Positions 24,422 to 35,959 of a stretch of DNA of 64,000 nt are shown here, one piece after another; positions within the stretch are counted from its first letter, which is position 1, and every line of letters begins with the position of its first letter. A program made the position numbers and the translations under genes. This DNA comes from Oxyruncus cristatus (taxonomy: Eukaryota > Chordata > Aves > Passeriformes > Cotingidae): contig VXAY01004285.1 in NCBI GenBank assembly GCA_013399855.1, positions 3,179 through 67,178 of the forward strand, given 5' to 3'. The notes below the pieces were generated by a model that did no database searches, was not told the DNA's origin, and saw only the letters and a list, made by a program, of their open reading frames with translations.

Positions 24422-25741
24422 TTGTTGGACATTGGGGGGAACATGGTCACCAAAGATGAGGACAAGGCTGAAGTATTTAACACCATCTTTAGCTCAATTT
24501 TCAACGGTAAGACAGGTTCTCCTCAGGACAACTGGCCTCTGGAGCCTGTAAACAGAGATAAGAATCTGAATAGCCCCACTGTAATCCAGGAAGAAACAAT
24601 TAGCGACCTGCTGAGCCACTTGGATCTTCACAAGTCTGTGAGACCAGATGGGATCCACCCAAGGGTGATGAGGAAGCTGGGGGAAGCGCTCACCAAGCCG
24701 ATCTCCATCATTTACAACAGTCCTGGCTCACTGGGGAGGTCCCAAATAAGTGGAAGTTGGCGAATGTCACGCTGATCTACAAAAAGGGCTGCAAGGAGGG
24801 CCTGGGAAACTACAGGCCTGTCAGCCTGACCTCAGTGCCTGGAAAGGTTGTGGAGCAGATCATCCTACGTGCAATCATGCAGCACCTACAGGATGGACGA
24901 GGGATCAGACCCAGCCAGCACGGGTTTAGGAAGGGCAGGTCCTGTCTGACCAACCTGATCTCCTTTTATGATCAGGTGACGCGCCTGGTGGATGAGAGGA
25001 AGGCTGTGGATGTGGTCTCCCTGGACTTCAGCAAAGCCTTGGACACCGTCTCCCACAGCATACTCCTGGAAAAGCTGCAGCCCACGGCTTGGACAGGGGC
25101 ACTCTGTGCTGGGTTAGGAACTGGCTGGAGGGCTGGGCCCAGAGAGTGGTGGTGAATGGGGCTGCATCCAGCTGGTGGCCAGTCACTAGGGTTGTCCCCC
25201 AGGGATCAGTTCTATTTAATACCTTTATTGATGATTTAGATTAGGGGTTTGGGTGTACCATTAGCAAATTTGCAGTTGACACCAGGTTGGGGGAGAGTGT
25301 GGATCTGCTGGAAGGCAGGAGGGCTCTGCAGAGGGACCTGGACAGACTGGAGAGTTGGGCTGATTCCAACGGGATGAGGTTCAACAAGGCCAAGTGCCGG
25401 GTCCTGCGCTTTGGCCACAACAACCCCCTGCAGCGCTACAGGCTGGGCACAGAGTGGCTGGAGAGCAGCCAGGCAGAAAGGGACCTGGGAGTTTGGATTG
25501 ACAGGAAGCTGAACATGAGCCAGAGTGTGCCCAGGTGGCCAAGAAGGCCAATGGCATCCTGGCCTGGATCAGGAACAGTGTGGCCAGCAGGAGCAGGGAA
25601 GTGATTCTGCCCCTGTACTCAGCACTGGTGAGGCCACACCTGGAGTGCTGTGTCCAGTTCTGGGCCCCTCAGTTCAGGAAGGATATTGAGGTGCTGGAGC
25701 AGGTCCAGAGAAGAGCAACCAGGCTGGTGAAGGGACTCTAG
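24422..25741 (+). pseudogene. CR1 copy B ORF2 reverse transcriptase remnant
   Basis: RT domain that would copy CR1 RNA at the nicked target. Blocks in order: DEDKAEVFNTIFSSIF, SVRPDGIHPRVMRKLGEAL, then after a frameshift LANVTLIYKKG, NYRPVSLTSVPGKVVEQII, GFRKGRSCLTNLISFYDQ, and [13 protein letters not shown] (motif A, catalytic Asp at 25024-25026 kept). After another shift come [16 protein letters not shown], a stop at about 25241, and [10 protein letters not shown]. The catalytic pair normally read as FADD or YADD is FAVD here: the first Asp is Val (25275-25277). The thumb and C-terminal region follow in two frames ([58 protein letters not shown]). The copy is enzymatically dead by several independent lesions. 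Confidence 0.9.
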
Positions 25742-25788
25742 CACAAGTCGTATGCGGAGACGCTGAGGGAGCTGGGGTTGTTTAGCTC

Positions 25789-27853
25789 CTCTAATGCCTT
25801 AGGAAAAAAAGCAAAACATTAGAAAACTTGTGGAGACATATCTAAAAAAAAAAAATTTTTGGAGTAAGTTCAAGAAATGCTAATTCAACCTCATTGATGC
25901 AGAGTATCTATTTCTTTACTAACCATACTTTCCTCTGTACACTCAAAGCTCTTCATAATGAAATTGTCCCACTTTTGTTCAGTCATCTAAATGAGATCTC
26001 TTAATTAGAAATAGAGTCTGCTTTGATTCTTTTGACAGCTACCAGTAAGAGATATGCCCTTCAGCTGATACTGAATTTTGTTATTAAAAAGCTCCCTGAA
26101 TTTAAAAATGTTTATCACAACTCTGTCTAATATCATCTTCATTATTATAAAGTAACACTGATAATTTAAGCTAGTTCAAAGCAACTTCAAAGCATGTAAT
26201 CAATGGATTTTATGGACAAAATCATTCTGTCTTCCAGAACAGCAAGTAGTGGTCAATGAATGCAGCTTTTACCCTACTCAGTAATAAAACAGAGAATTAA
26301 AAAAATTGGAGAACAATTTTAACAAGTTATAAAGTAAGGCATTGGGGAAGGATTTGTAGTTTAAAACAGTCTTTTTCACTGATGAAGGAAATTAAGAACC
26401 TAAGAATCCACCTTAATTAATTCTTTCTTTCACCTCCATTTTAGCTTATTCTTATGAAACCTCACAAAACACATGAACTGAATACTTTGAGATGCTTTAG
26501 CATTCTAGTAGACAACCAGTCATGTTGAAGTCATTCAGTTGAAAATAGCAATAATCTAACAAAAATTTGTTTTCCACTGGACTTTCTGAAGGATATGGCT
26601 GTCTTTCCTTAAAACTGAAGGAGCTCAATAATCAGTAGCTGTGAGTATTTAATCAGACACTCACTCACATGAATGAAACTAAAAAGCATCATTATGACTC
26701 CACCATTAATTTGTTGTGATCTACACTTGAAAAACAAAAATAAAACCCCGATTTCTACATCTTATGCATGCCCTACATCTCACAGTACTTGACAATATAT
26801 GCTAAAAAAAGAGAACAATTTAAAAGCATCAGAAAATATAACTGGGCTATTTTCCTAGATTACTTAACCATTCCCTGCTGTACTGGCTATGAAGACTTGA
26901 TTACGTTGATCCACAGGTAGGATTAGGTAGGATCCACATTTTTCCACAAGACACCAAACATCCAGTAAAAAGGGATAGTATACACATCAGAGGAAGTAAA
27001 TGGATGGATGGATGGAGGGGTAGAGGGAGGGGGTGATAGTCCATCTGTGTGTGTATGCCTTGCCCGTATTCTCAACAGCAGATATTCCATGCAGAGCCTC
27101 AAACTCACCTTTTCCCTAGGTTGAACATTCTGCATTTTTAGACCATGATGATGATTTTCTCCCCACCATCTTAATTGAATACATAATGAATATACACTAT
27201 GATATGCAGAGCTACACAAATGAGGTTTCATGCGGTTATTGCTTTCGTTCATAATCTCCTGGCACCACTATTATTTAAGCTCAGTGTACATGTTAATAAA
27301 AGGTACAGAAAGGGTTTGTGAAGTAGATCAGAGCAGACTATCATTTTTTGTCACCTTAAAATCTGTGAAAAAGGAAATGTTTGTCTGGTTCTTTTTCTCC
27401 CCATTCGTCCCCAAATAATAATACAGCAAGTACACTGCTGTTCACAACAGACACTAGCATATCTTTTAAAACTGCTAGAGCATGAGTTTTGCTATAAATA
27501 GGTTTGAAAACCTTTTCTTTTCTGTTTAAAGGTTGTTTTTTTCAAATCCATGCTCTTATTCAGATTGCAATGAAGTTTGACATACCCCCTAAGGCTGCAT
27601 TACTGTGTTAGTGTTCGGACTGATGAAATGTTTCCTCCAGGGTGAGTTGATCTTTTCCCCTTAGGAGAAAAGAGAGGGAGCCCACTATACTCCCCACCAC
27701 TCTTGTTTGGCTTTCATCTGATAGAGCACCTGTCTCAGCTGTGCAGGATTTCCCCATTTCCAGACCTGGGAATTTAAAGGGAATCATGTATACCAGGCTA
27801 CTGATGCCTCAGAGCTTTTTGGGTTTTTAACTTCCATAGATTTTAGAAGTAGA
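25789..27853. other. A+T-rich unique DNA, no gene recognised
   Basis: Starts abruptly after CR1 copy B with A-runs (25804-25856). A short (ATGG)n run lies at 27000-27015. A more G+C-balanced patch at 27600-27790 shows no recognisable exon. No other repeat or RNA gene is apparent. Confidence 0.5.
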
Positions 27854-28376
27854 TGTGTAGTCAATGTAGATTTTAATGTAGCTGTATTATATCCCTTGCC
27901 CTTAACACAGTAGTTACACATACCCACATACCTCTGTTACCCGATTCCGTATCAATCCTTCTAAATTCTGTTAGTGTGTTTAGTCTTCTATTCAAGGTAG
28001 AATTGTAGAAAAACACCCTAAGGCCTAGACCAGAAGATATCACATAGACACAGTGACCTTCAAGCCCAGGACTTTGGAGGAACTCCAAGGACTGTATGTG
28101 TTGTGAAGAAGATGAGGATGAGGAAGAAGGGGTCCCAAACGCCCCCAGACCCAATTCCCGAAGGGAAGTGTTGAGAGGCAGAATGGGGCAGAACCGGGGT
28201 TGGACAAAACTGGGATTGGATGGACCTTATTATAAAACCATAGAACCGCTCTCTGAGGGCATGCGTGGTATGTATTCCCTGGGCCTTAGGCCTGAGATTA
28301 AAGGACCTGCTCTCTTTATCTTATCTTATACACTAAATTGGCCTGGAGTCTTTTCTCCAAGGTCTTTTAGGCAACA
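27854..28376 (+). mobile_element. Probable ERV LTR (family not identified)
   Basis: The segment has LTR-like organisation on the plus strand. It runs from a possible TGTGTAGTC start at 27854, through an upstream region ending in a TATA box (ttattataaaacc near 28227-28239), a presumed R region (gctctctgagggcatgcgtgg), an ATTAAA-type polyadenylation signal (near 28294) and a pyrimidine-rich U5, to GGCAACA at 28376. It is distinctly more G+C-rich than its surroundings. No target-site duplication was found at these limits, so the boundaries are guesses. A 153-codon open frame crosses its 3' part (28096-28557) with no domain signature, and is probably fortuitous. A unique promoter-like region of another kind is possible. 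Confidence 0.4.
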
Positions 28377-29675
28377 CTACTCTACCTTCACAAATGAGAA
28401 ACTGTGGATTAACCCTTATGTTCCTGCTGAACAACTCCTGCTGGTAACACTCCTTTCTGCATTTAAAAGGAAAAAGGAAGAGAGAAAGAAAAGAAAATTT
28501 CATATAAAAAAATACTTCACAAACACTAGTGACTACCTACCTTCACCTAACTTTTGAAAATATCAATGGCAAGAATAATATTGTTATGTCTTTTAACAGC
28601 TTACAGAAGGAATAATACAGAAATTAGTAGCAATGAAGTGAATCTTACGAGTCATCTTAAATAATGAACTGACTTATTAATTAAGATACACTATTTAAAG
28701 TCAAGCATAGATGTAATGATCACTATTACTTCTTCCTTTTAAGGTCTGCACAAGCAGTTCTTTCCCATATTTTTTCTGGACTACAAAATTCCTTGTGCTG
28801 CAGGTTGCATGATGAAAATCTGTAACATGGCATTTAGACACAGACTTCCTAGAAAGATTTGCCCTAGCTTTGGGAGGTCTGATGATATTGGTCTGATTTT
28901 GAACCAAAGCTGCTTGTGCAGTTTTAAGAGAAACATGAAGACGAGCACATGAAGACCTTGTCACATCCTGTCCTTGTGGGATGTGCCACGTACAGTACTG
29001 CTGCACTTCTTTGCTCACAGCTTATTGTGGGTGAATTGCAAACAATCATTATTCAAAAGAATAGAGCTGAGCAAAAGAGAGAAGAGTGATCTGTCTTTCT
29101 TAATGCTATTACAATAGAGTGGGAAAAAAGTCAGAGAGAAACAGATGGCCCTTCCTTAGAAAATGTGCTCATGTGGGAGAAAGCACCTACACAGCAGACT
29201 GGGGCAGGCAGAAATGAGGAAGATGGCACACAGGGTGCATCCAGGATGAGTGCAGCCTGCAGCTTTTCTAGGAGGGACAGAGCTTAGGTCTGTGAATTGA
29301 CGGATATCTGAAAACTCCATCTGTGTTTGCACCAGGTGACATGGAGCCCCACTGCATGATCTCACTGCAAGGCTTCATGGAGCAGGCAGAACCACATGTG
29401 CCAAGTTACAGTCACTTCCATAGCTCTCTCTGTGTCTCTTTCATGTATAGCATGGCCTCTTTATGTGTCACCTAATAATAGCCATATTAACGTGGCCTTT
29501 AAAATAACTTTTTTTTGGTTAAACTAACTCTTACCATAAAGCTGCAACTGCTTTCACAATGGCAGGATCCTAATATCCCTGAGAAGCTTGCCAGGCAAGA
29601 GAGAGAAACACAGCCTTCACACTGCATCCTCCTTCCTGTCACTAATATTATGGCATGTATTGAAGGCATGCCTTG
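28377..29675. other. Unique DNA, no gene recognised
   Basis: About 1.3 kb with an A-rich patch at 28468-28515 and otherwise ordinary composition. No known repeat, splice-bounded exon or RNA gene was seen. Confidence 0.5.
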
Positions 29676-29680
29676 GCAGG
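29676..29680. repeat. Target-site duplication GCAGG, left copy
   Basis: GCAGG abuts the TGGCTCAG terminus of the LTR at 29681 and is repeated exactly at 30679-30683 next to the opposite terminus. Five bases is consistent with ERVL-type integration. Confidence 0.8.
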
Positions 29681-29825
29681 TGGCTCAGTTTAGTGGGACA
29701 GAAGTGTTTTGCTAAGGACGATGGGTTACAAGGAAGACCAAAACTCCTCCCTCTGAGCAGTTGTAAATCCGAAATTAAAAGGCTCTAATTGAGGAAATGT
29801 GGAGAAACAAACAAAATAACAACCC

Positions 29826-29831
29826 TTTATT
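29826..29831 (-). promoter_or_regulatory. LTR polyadenylation signal AATAAA
   Basis: Reads TTTAATAAAGGG on the minus strand, the same context as at 48146-48151 in the sister copy. Conservation between copies supports a real R/U5 signal. Confidence 0.6.
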
Positions 29832-29973
29832 AAAGGATATATGTGTATTGGTAGAACAACAAAAAAAAAGAAACACAAAACAAAACCCCAACCAAACAAT
29901 AGCTCTATACCCAAAAAGTCCCTTTCAATTAGCAATGAACAGTCTGTTATGCCTTTAGTGCAATTCTAACCAC

Positions 29974-29992
29974 AGTCAGCAGGGGGCGCCGT
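29974..29992 (+). promoter_or_regulatory. CTCF-type motif inside LTR, plus orientation
   Basis: CAGTCAGCAGGGGGCGCCG matches the usual 19-base CTCF consensus as I remember it at 13 of 19 positions, including the whole central CAGGGGGCGC core. It lies in the LTR just upstream of the T-rich R region, at the same place as the motif at 47999-48018 in the sister copy. Binding is inferred from the motif only. Its orientation (G-rich core on the plus strand) points toward the 48-kb motifs. Confidence 0.55.
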
Positions 29993-30011
29993 TGGATCGC
30001 TGAAGGTGCAG

Positions 30012-30300
30012 NNNNNNNNNNNNNNNNNNNNNNNNNNNNNNNNNNNNNNNNNNNNNNNNNNNNNNNNNNNNNNNNNNNNNNNNNNNNNNNNNNNNNNNNN
30101 NNNNNNNNNNNNNNNNNNNNNNNNNNNNNNNNNNNNNNNNNNNNNNNNNNNNNNNNNNNNNNNNNNNNNNNNNNNNNNNNNNNNNNNNNNNNNNNNNNNN
30201 NNNNNNNNNNNNNNNNNNNNNNNNNNNNNNNNNNNNNNNNNNNNNNNNNNNNNNNNNNNNNNNNNNNNNNNNNNNNNNNNNNNNNNNNNNNNNNNNNNNN
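30012..30300. other. Assembly gap (N run) inside the LTR
   Basis: A run of 289 undetermined bases between the CTCF-type motif and the G+C-rich U3. Comparison with the 48-kb copy suggests the missing part could include a second CTCF-type motif (equivalent of 47941-47960). Confidence 0.98.
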
Positions 30301-30678
30301 GATGAAGTCCGAGCAGAAATCCAACGCAGCCGGAGCGAGGGAGAAACAGGGGCAGGAACAGGAGAAACCGCGCCAGCCAAAACTACACAGCCTCAGCAAC
30401 CAGCTGTCTCTCCGCTCCGAAACACACACCCTCCCTCCAAACCAGCCACCAAAGAACTGCCCTCTCTTCCCCCTTCCCCCTCTCCAACACATCAACCATC
30501 ACTTTGGAAATGCTAATTCGTTTGGCTATTCCTTTTGTGTGACTATAACTGCTTAAAACAAAACCAAATTGCCCATTCAATACCAACTCCACCCCCCCAC
30601 ACACACCGTGAGGCAGGGAAAAAAGGGAAAAAAAGAAATTCTGCGTTTAGTTTTAGAACAAGTAACTAACCCATGACA

Positions 30679-30683
30679 GCAGG
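30679..30683. repeat. Target-site duplication GCAGG, right copy
   Basis: Identical to 29676-29680 and directly adjacent to the CCATGACA terminus of the LTR. Confidence 0.8.
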
Positions 30684-33600
30684 AAACTCCTATTAAAAAA
30701 AAAACACCCTCCTTGCATAATACACATAACACCCTTCCAAAGTCCAAAGAAACTGACCATCTATTTTGAAGATGTTTAGTTAGATGAATAGTTTAACTAT
30801 GACCTTTCCTCATTCATTTATCTGCTGCTACTCAGTAATCAAAGGAAAAGAACAACTTAAATATATGTCTGATCATACACATATACACATTCTCTTTAGC
30901 ATAGTTTCCATCTTTCACATGCAGCAAGACTCATTTAACTAGGGACTTAGTAATCATAATGATTACAAAAAATTTTGTAATTCTTGAAGATGCTGGACTT
31001 TTTGTCACACTGTAGACTCCTCTGATTTATCCATAACACAGGCCACACTTTTGGCACACCAAGTCAGAAATAGAGAAAGCAATTGTACTTCAGCTTTTCA
31101 CCCTTGAAACAAGGCAGAAGGAAGATACAGAATCTACACACTCCTACAAAAGTGACCTCCATGGCATCTTTGAAACCCAAGACTAATCGTGTCTAGATGC
31201 ATAAGAGACTATTGAACCATGAACTCCTTAAAGTTAATGATGTCTTTCTACATTAGGGCTACTCAACCCATTATCCAAAATTACAGTAATATCCCTAGAA
31301 AATATATGGTGTGTTAGTGTGAATAAGGACTGCACTATAGAATGCACCTAATTCTCCCTTACTTATCGTGCTTTGTTTCATATCACAATGTAGCGCCTGG
31401 GGTGTGTGAACTAGATTGATTCCAGATGAAACTAAACCAGACCACATCTCATTATGCCAAAGACAGGGCATGCTTAGTCAATTGTGCCGTACATGAGTTA
31501 ATCTAAAGTAAAACCTTTGAGATACACACAGTGTGTGGATGTCAGATCGACAGCACTAATTACTTTACAAGTTCATTCTGATTTTACCATAATACTTACT
31601 ACTGTGATAAAACCACAGATCACACAATTCCACCTATGAGTGTCATAAACCGGTTTATCCATCAGCCTAAGTAACAGTAACTTAGACTGTAAATTCTGTG
31701 GGAGGAGAAACAAATTTTTCATCCATATTTCCTTGGTGTCCTAGTCTATGAGGGGCTATAAGCCTTCACTGAATTTTAAGAATGTGCTAAGGTAGCAAAG
31801 ATGAACAGCAATAATGTTAAATCTCCCCGAATAAACTATAGACCCACTTTCACACAGTTCGTCAATGAGACTTTTTAAAAGGACCAAAAACATAAACATG
31901 AAAACACTCTTACTGTCTCTGTTGTCCCTATTTCTTTGAAGTAGAATTATCTGCAAAAGGTAATGATACTAGGTATTCTTGAGAATCTATGGGAAGAAGG
32001 TCAGAAGAACAAAAACAATTGAGTTTTTACGCTAGAATTACAGTCTTGTTAATTTCTACTTCTAGGAAAACAAATAAAAGAAATAAAAAGTGAGTAACCA
32101 TCTTGTGGATTGAAAGATGGTGAACAGTAAGTTTATATGAGTTTGTCAAGTACAGTATTCCCATTTCTCCTGTGCTGGGAAAAGCAACATAACCCAAACA
32201 GTTTGCCTTCTGTTAAGCCTCTAAACTGATTCATAGGACTTTACACGAACAAAATAATGGAGTATTTTGGAGCTTAGAAAAGAGTACAAAACTGGTTGAA
32301 AAAAACCCCTTACGTATAATGATTACTGATCTCCATTGTGCTAGAAATCCCTAAACCTGGCAAGTCTTGGTATTTCTGTTGGTAACATGGATGATAACAA
32401 AGAGGATATCCTTGTTAAAAGTGAATGGATGCTAAGCTGTGAATGACTATCTGGGACCTGAAGAATAGGCTTATAAAATTACATTCATAAACAGGAAAAA
32501 CAAAAATTGTGGGCAAAAGAAAATACCTTTATTCATTAAAAAGCCTCTTTTAGTGAAGAGAAAATAGTCAGGTAAACAACAACCAGTTGACAGTTCTTCT
32601 GAGAAAAAGGATGGTGTTATTTTGAACTGGAAGCTGAACAAGAACTGTTCAGTAATATATTGCAACATATGCCACAGGGTAATGACAAGAAGAAAGATAA
32701 GGATAAGGACACTATTTAATTCTTGTAGAGTTTCAGGGAATATCAGAGATCTTTAAGAATGGGTTAGAAACTCCATGTCAAGTATTATACAGCTGATACT
32801 ACACAACTGAGGTGGGGAACAGACCACTTAGTCTCACTCCATTCCTCTAGAATGTATTTTTAAATTATTCTAAATTAAAAATGATAATTTATAACAGGGA
32901 ACTACAGATCAGAAGAACTTATTCAAAAGTATGAAGGGTTTAGGAGATCACCCACACTGCAATCTTCTTCTCTCAAATGAGTCAGGATGTCCAAAAGACC
33001 TAAAGGTTAGTGACATTGAGGTACTTTACTACCAAATCTCCTGAAATATCTTCTAAGTTTTCCTTATATGTTACAAGTCAGCAGGAGTTAAAAACATTCA
33101 TGAACTGTCAAAGATTATTGTGAACCAAAGACACGTGCATTAATAGAATAATGCATAGTTCCATTTAGAATCGTCATTGTTGTCTTAGTTAGCTAAATAG
33201 TAGATATTTACATGACGCTTAGTAATTTAGTTATTATTGTGTCTCACTTTTCCTTGTTACTTCACTGTTATTGTAAAACAAACAATGAACTTGAATTTTA
33301 TTGATTTAAAAGCCACCTAGAATACCAAAATACAGTAACTTGTAGTTAGCATTCTTTTCAGGAAGGTGTTTCATCATGTTCATTCTATCTCTCTTTTAAT
33401 CACAAACTTTTCTTCCATTGCTGCCAAATGTTTTTGGAAAATGTCAAGTTTATTTGATTTGGTTTTAAGGTATTTCATTTTTTATTTCATTTTGCCATAT
33501 CTACAAGTGCCTGATATTGGGTTTTTTTCCCCTGAGAAATATTTGGTTTAGGACAAGCAACAGCTTGATGCTGTCCTGGTACTTTTAAAATACCGTCTGA

Positions 33601-34757
33601 TTTTAAAATACCACTGCTGATTTGGATCAGCAGTGACAATCAAAACTATTATATAATCCAAAAACACTGAAACATTCTGGGTTTTTTCCACCTGTCTATG
33701 CATATATTTCTTTTAAAATATAAACACCGTTTTTTCTGGATGTTGAAGTCAACAGAACATTTGATAGTCAATTCAGTGGGACTGGAAAAGCTAGCTTGTG
33801 TCTTACTATGCAGTGCATCCCCTGTGAGCAAATTGCATTCAACTGACACACTGACACAATTACTAACAGATGCAAATTATGAGGAAAGTTCTCAGTCAGA
33901 CTGAGAATGGAAAAGAAATTCTGTTCCTGATTGAGCATATAAATCTCTACCCTTCTGAAGTCAATTGAAAACCTTAAGCAGGCTTCAATAGGGCCAGGAT
34001 TAGCTCTCCTTTTTTTGGTACTCAAAAGATGTTCTGAGTTCAGTTACCCTGAACATATCTTCTCATCAATTTTAGAAGGAGAAATAGATTTTTTACTTTC
34101 CTATTTTTAAGGAAGAGAAACCTAACCATAAATATCTGCCACTGGTAAAGTTCTATTCTGCTGAATATAATCATTCACACACTAAAAATGTTTTTCATTC
34201 TAAAAGTATTTGGAAATAATCTCCAATAGTGATAAGATCACTATGCCAAGCTTTAGCTCTGATCCAGTGCTGGCTTTATACCTCCTTGGAATAAAAGATT
34301 TAAAACGGACATGCCAACAAAACCTTAAACTACACTGTTGGTGTGCAACTCTATTGCTATATTAAGACTTCATTTGATTTGCTTGAGAGCTATAATAAGA
34401 TTAAGGCATAATCATAAATTCCCCTGTGAGAAAAGATAAACTACTTCTCAGTGATTTCTCAGAAACCAGACCAATTTTTGGATATTAAACAGTCATTTAC
34501 AATAGGAACAGGTATATTATTGTTCCGATAACAAAATGTCAGTGACACTGATTTTCAGACACACACACTGTAGTGGTCTCTTGAGAAGCCTGATTAAACT
34601 CCTGACCCAAACAATAAGGAATAACAAGGATTAACCTGTTTCTTGAGGGTTGTCTTTTGGTTTTATTTTTCGTCTGTATTGATTTAAATAAACCCTTCCA
34701 ACAAGCTTATTGGCTTCTGTTAACTGGGTCCCAAAGCTACATGAATTGAACGAGGAC

Positions 34758-34782
34758 TTTTTTTTTTTTTTTTTTTTTTTTT
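34758..34782. repeat. T25 homopolymer
   Basis: Twenty-five consecutive T. There is no recognisable retroposed sequence immediately upstream on the minus strand, so this is simple sequence rather than a clear poly(A) tail. Confidence 0.9.
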
Positions 34783-35693
34783 CTGGCTCTTGTAACATTT
34801 AGAGCAAGGTAATAGTGCTTCAGAAGTCTTGTGGCACCTTTCAGTAAATTAAACCAATCCTTACTAATGCATTAACTGTGTAGGCAGAGCATCTTTATAA
34901 TTAGATTTGATGAAAGGTATATAGCTTGGCAGTATTGCTGTCTTTCCATTTTACCCTCTTCAAGTTGTTAGGATGATTTTTATGTTTAGTTATTGCTATT
35001 AAAATTCCAGTAGTGACATTGAGTGTAAACATGATAAAAACATGCATTGCATGTGAACCCATGAACCAAACAACTTATAATCTGAATAGTCAGAAAACCA
35101 GGCAACAGTACAGAGGAATTTCTACCCCAGCTTGAGAAGAAAAGTCACAGTAATTAGCAGAGGAAGAATTTGGTACAACTTCAGCTTTGATATTATTATG
35201 GTAATTTTCATCCAAAATAACTTGTCGATAATCTTAAAGGAGGCTTAAGTAAAACACTGCAATTAACCCCAAATTTCTTATCTCTCTGGACAACACTGTA
35301 ATGACAAGAACACCCTCCTCTGTCCTGTCAGATAAGACTATATTTCCATCAGAGCATCAACTTTCTAGTTGAGTAAGATAACTGAATGTGATACATATTA
35401 TGGTATCTTATTAAAATTTTAGTGGAACACAATCATGGATAATTTCATTACTCTAATTCAAAAATTGACCTGCAGAAAGGCAGCCCTGAAAAGACAAGAT
35501 TGCTTGGCTATTGCAGCCTTTATATATTCGGAGGATAATACATGCAATAACTTCATGTAAAAAACATTGGAGATCTGACTTTTAAATGTCAAACATGATG
35601 TTAGTCATCTCCAAAGCAGTCCACATCTAAAATAAACAGAAAGTACTTTTAAAACTAATTTCAAAGTGAAACTGACCAGATGTCTCAAACTTT

Positions 35694-35714
35694 AAAAAAA
35701 AAAAAAAAAAAAAA
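35694..35714. repeat. A21 homopolymer
   Basis: Twenty-one consecutive A. The preceding 300 bases do not resemble a processed pseudogene or SINE that I know. Confidence 0.9.
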
Positions 35715-35959
35715 TCTTGATGCAATCGAAATAGCTACTGAAACTAGTAGTGGTGATTCTTCTGCTAATAGAGAAGGAATATTATCATAACATTAGGCTA
35801 GAGTGCAAATTATGCTCATAGTCCTTAAGCAGGATTCATTTTTAAAGTCAGATATGAGAGCCCTTTAAAAATCTATGGATATGATGAGATCCACACAGGG
35901 AATTCAGGGAATTCTGCAACCTCTGTGAGCCACAGGTACCGGTGCCTGACACCCCACAC

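Larger units (their letters stand above)
22480..25788 (+). mobile_element. CR1 LINE, copy B: near full length, both ORFs present, 3' end missing
   Basis: This is the most complete element in the window. In order it holds an ORF1 region with an SGNH/GDSL-type esterase (about 22616-23234), the ORF1/ORF2 junction ('ctagatttgaaagggg' at 23231), the ORF2 endonuclease (about 23324-24070), a linker (24070-24420), and the reverse transcriptase with its C-terminal region (24420 to about 25788). Similarity breaks off at ELGLFSS-like codons, before the conserved LEKRRLRGDL stretch and the whole 3' UTR. Because CR1 inserts from its 3' end, loss of the 3' end implies a later deletion or rearrangement. Stops and frameshifts occur in every domain. 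Body composition is clearly more G+C-rich (24600-25750) than the flanks. Confidence 0.9.
29681..30678 (-). mobile_element. ERV LTR, family shared with 48-kb copy, with 5-bp target duplication and N gap
   Basis: On the minus strand the element begins TGTCATGGGTTAG (end at 30678) and finishes CTGAGCCA (29681), flanked by GCAGG on both sides. U3 contains G+C-rich sequence next to the gap (30300-30420). The visible 3' half carries a CTCF-type motif, a long T-rich stretch, AATAAA (tttatt at 29826-29831), and a U5 with 'tttcggatttacaa' and 'gagggaggagttttggtc'. This 3' half matches 47999-48293 over almost its full length in the opposite orientation, which establishes the family. With only about 1 kb between the termini, it is most likely a solo LTR. 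Bases 30012-30300 are undetermined. No proviral coding sequence is visible. Confidence 0.85.
30684..35959. other. A+T-rich unique DNA, no gene recognised
   Basis: Over 5 kb without a recognisable exon, RNA gene or dispersed repeat. Homopolymer tracts occur at 34758-34782 (T25) and 35694-35714 (A21). Open frames do not exceed about 90 codons and show no domain features. Confidence 0.5.

Noticed and set aside
28096..28557. 153-codon open frame with an acidic start and lysine-rich end
   Set aside because: No domain, no splice context, and it crosses an LTR-like segment into unique A-rich DNA; probably fortuitous.
29947..30495. Open frames spanning the second N run
   Set aside because: They are open only because the gap contains no readable stop; the flanking sequence is LTR.
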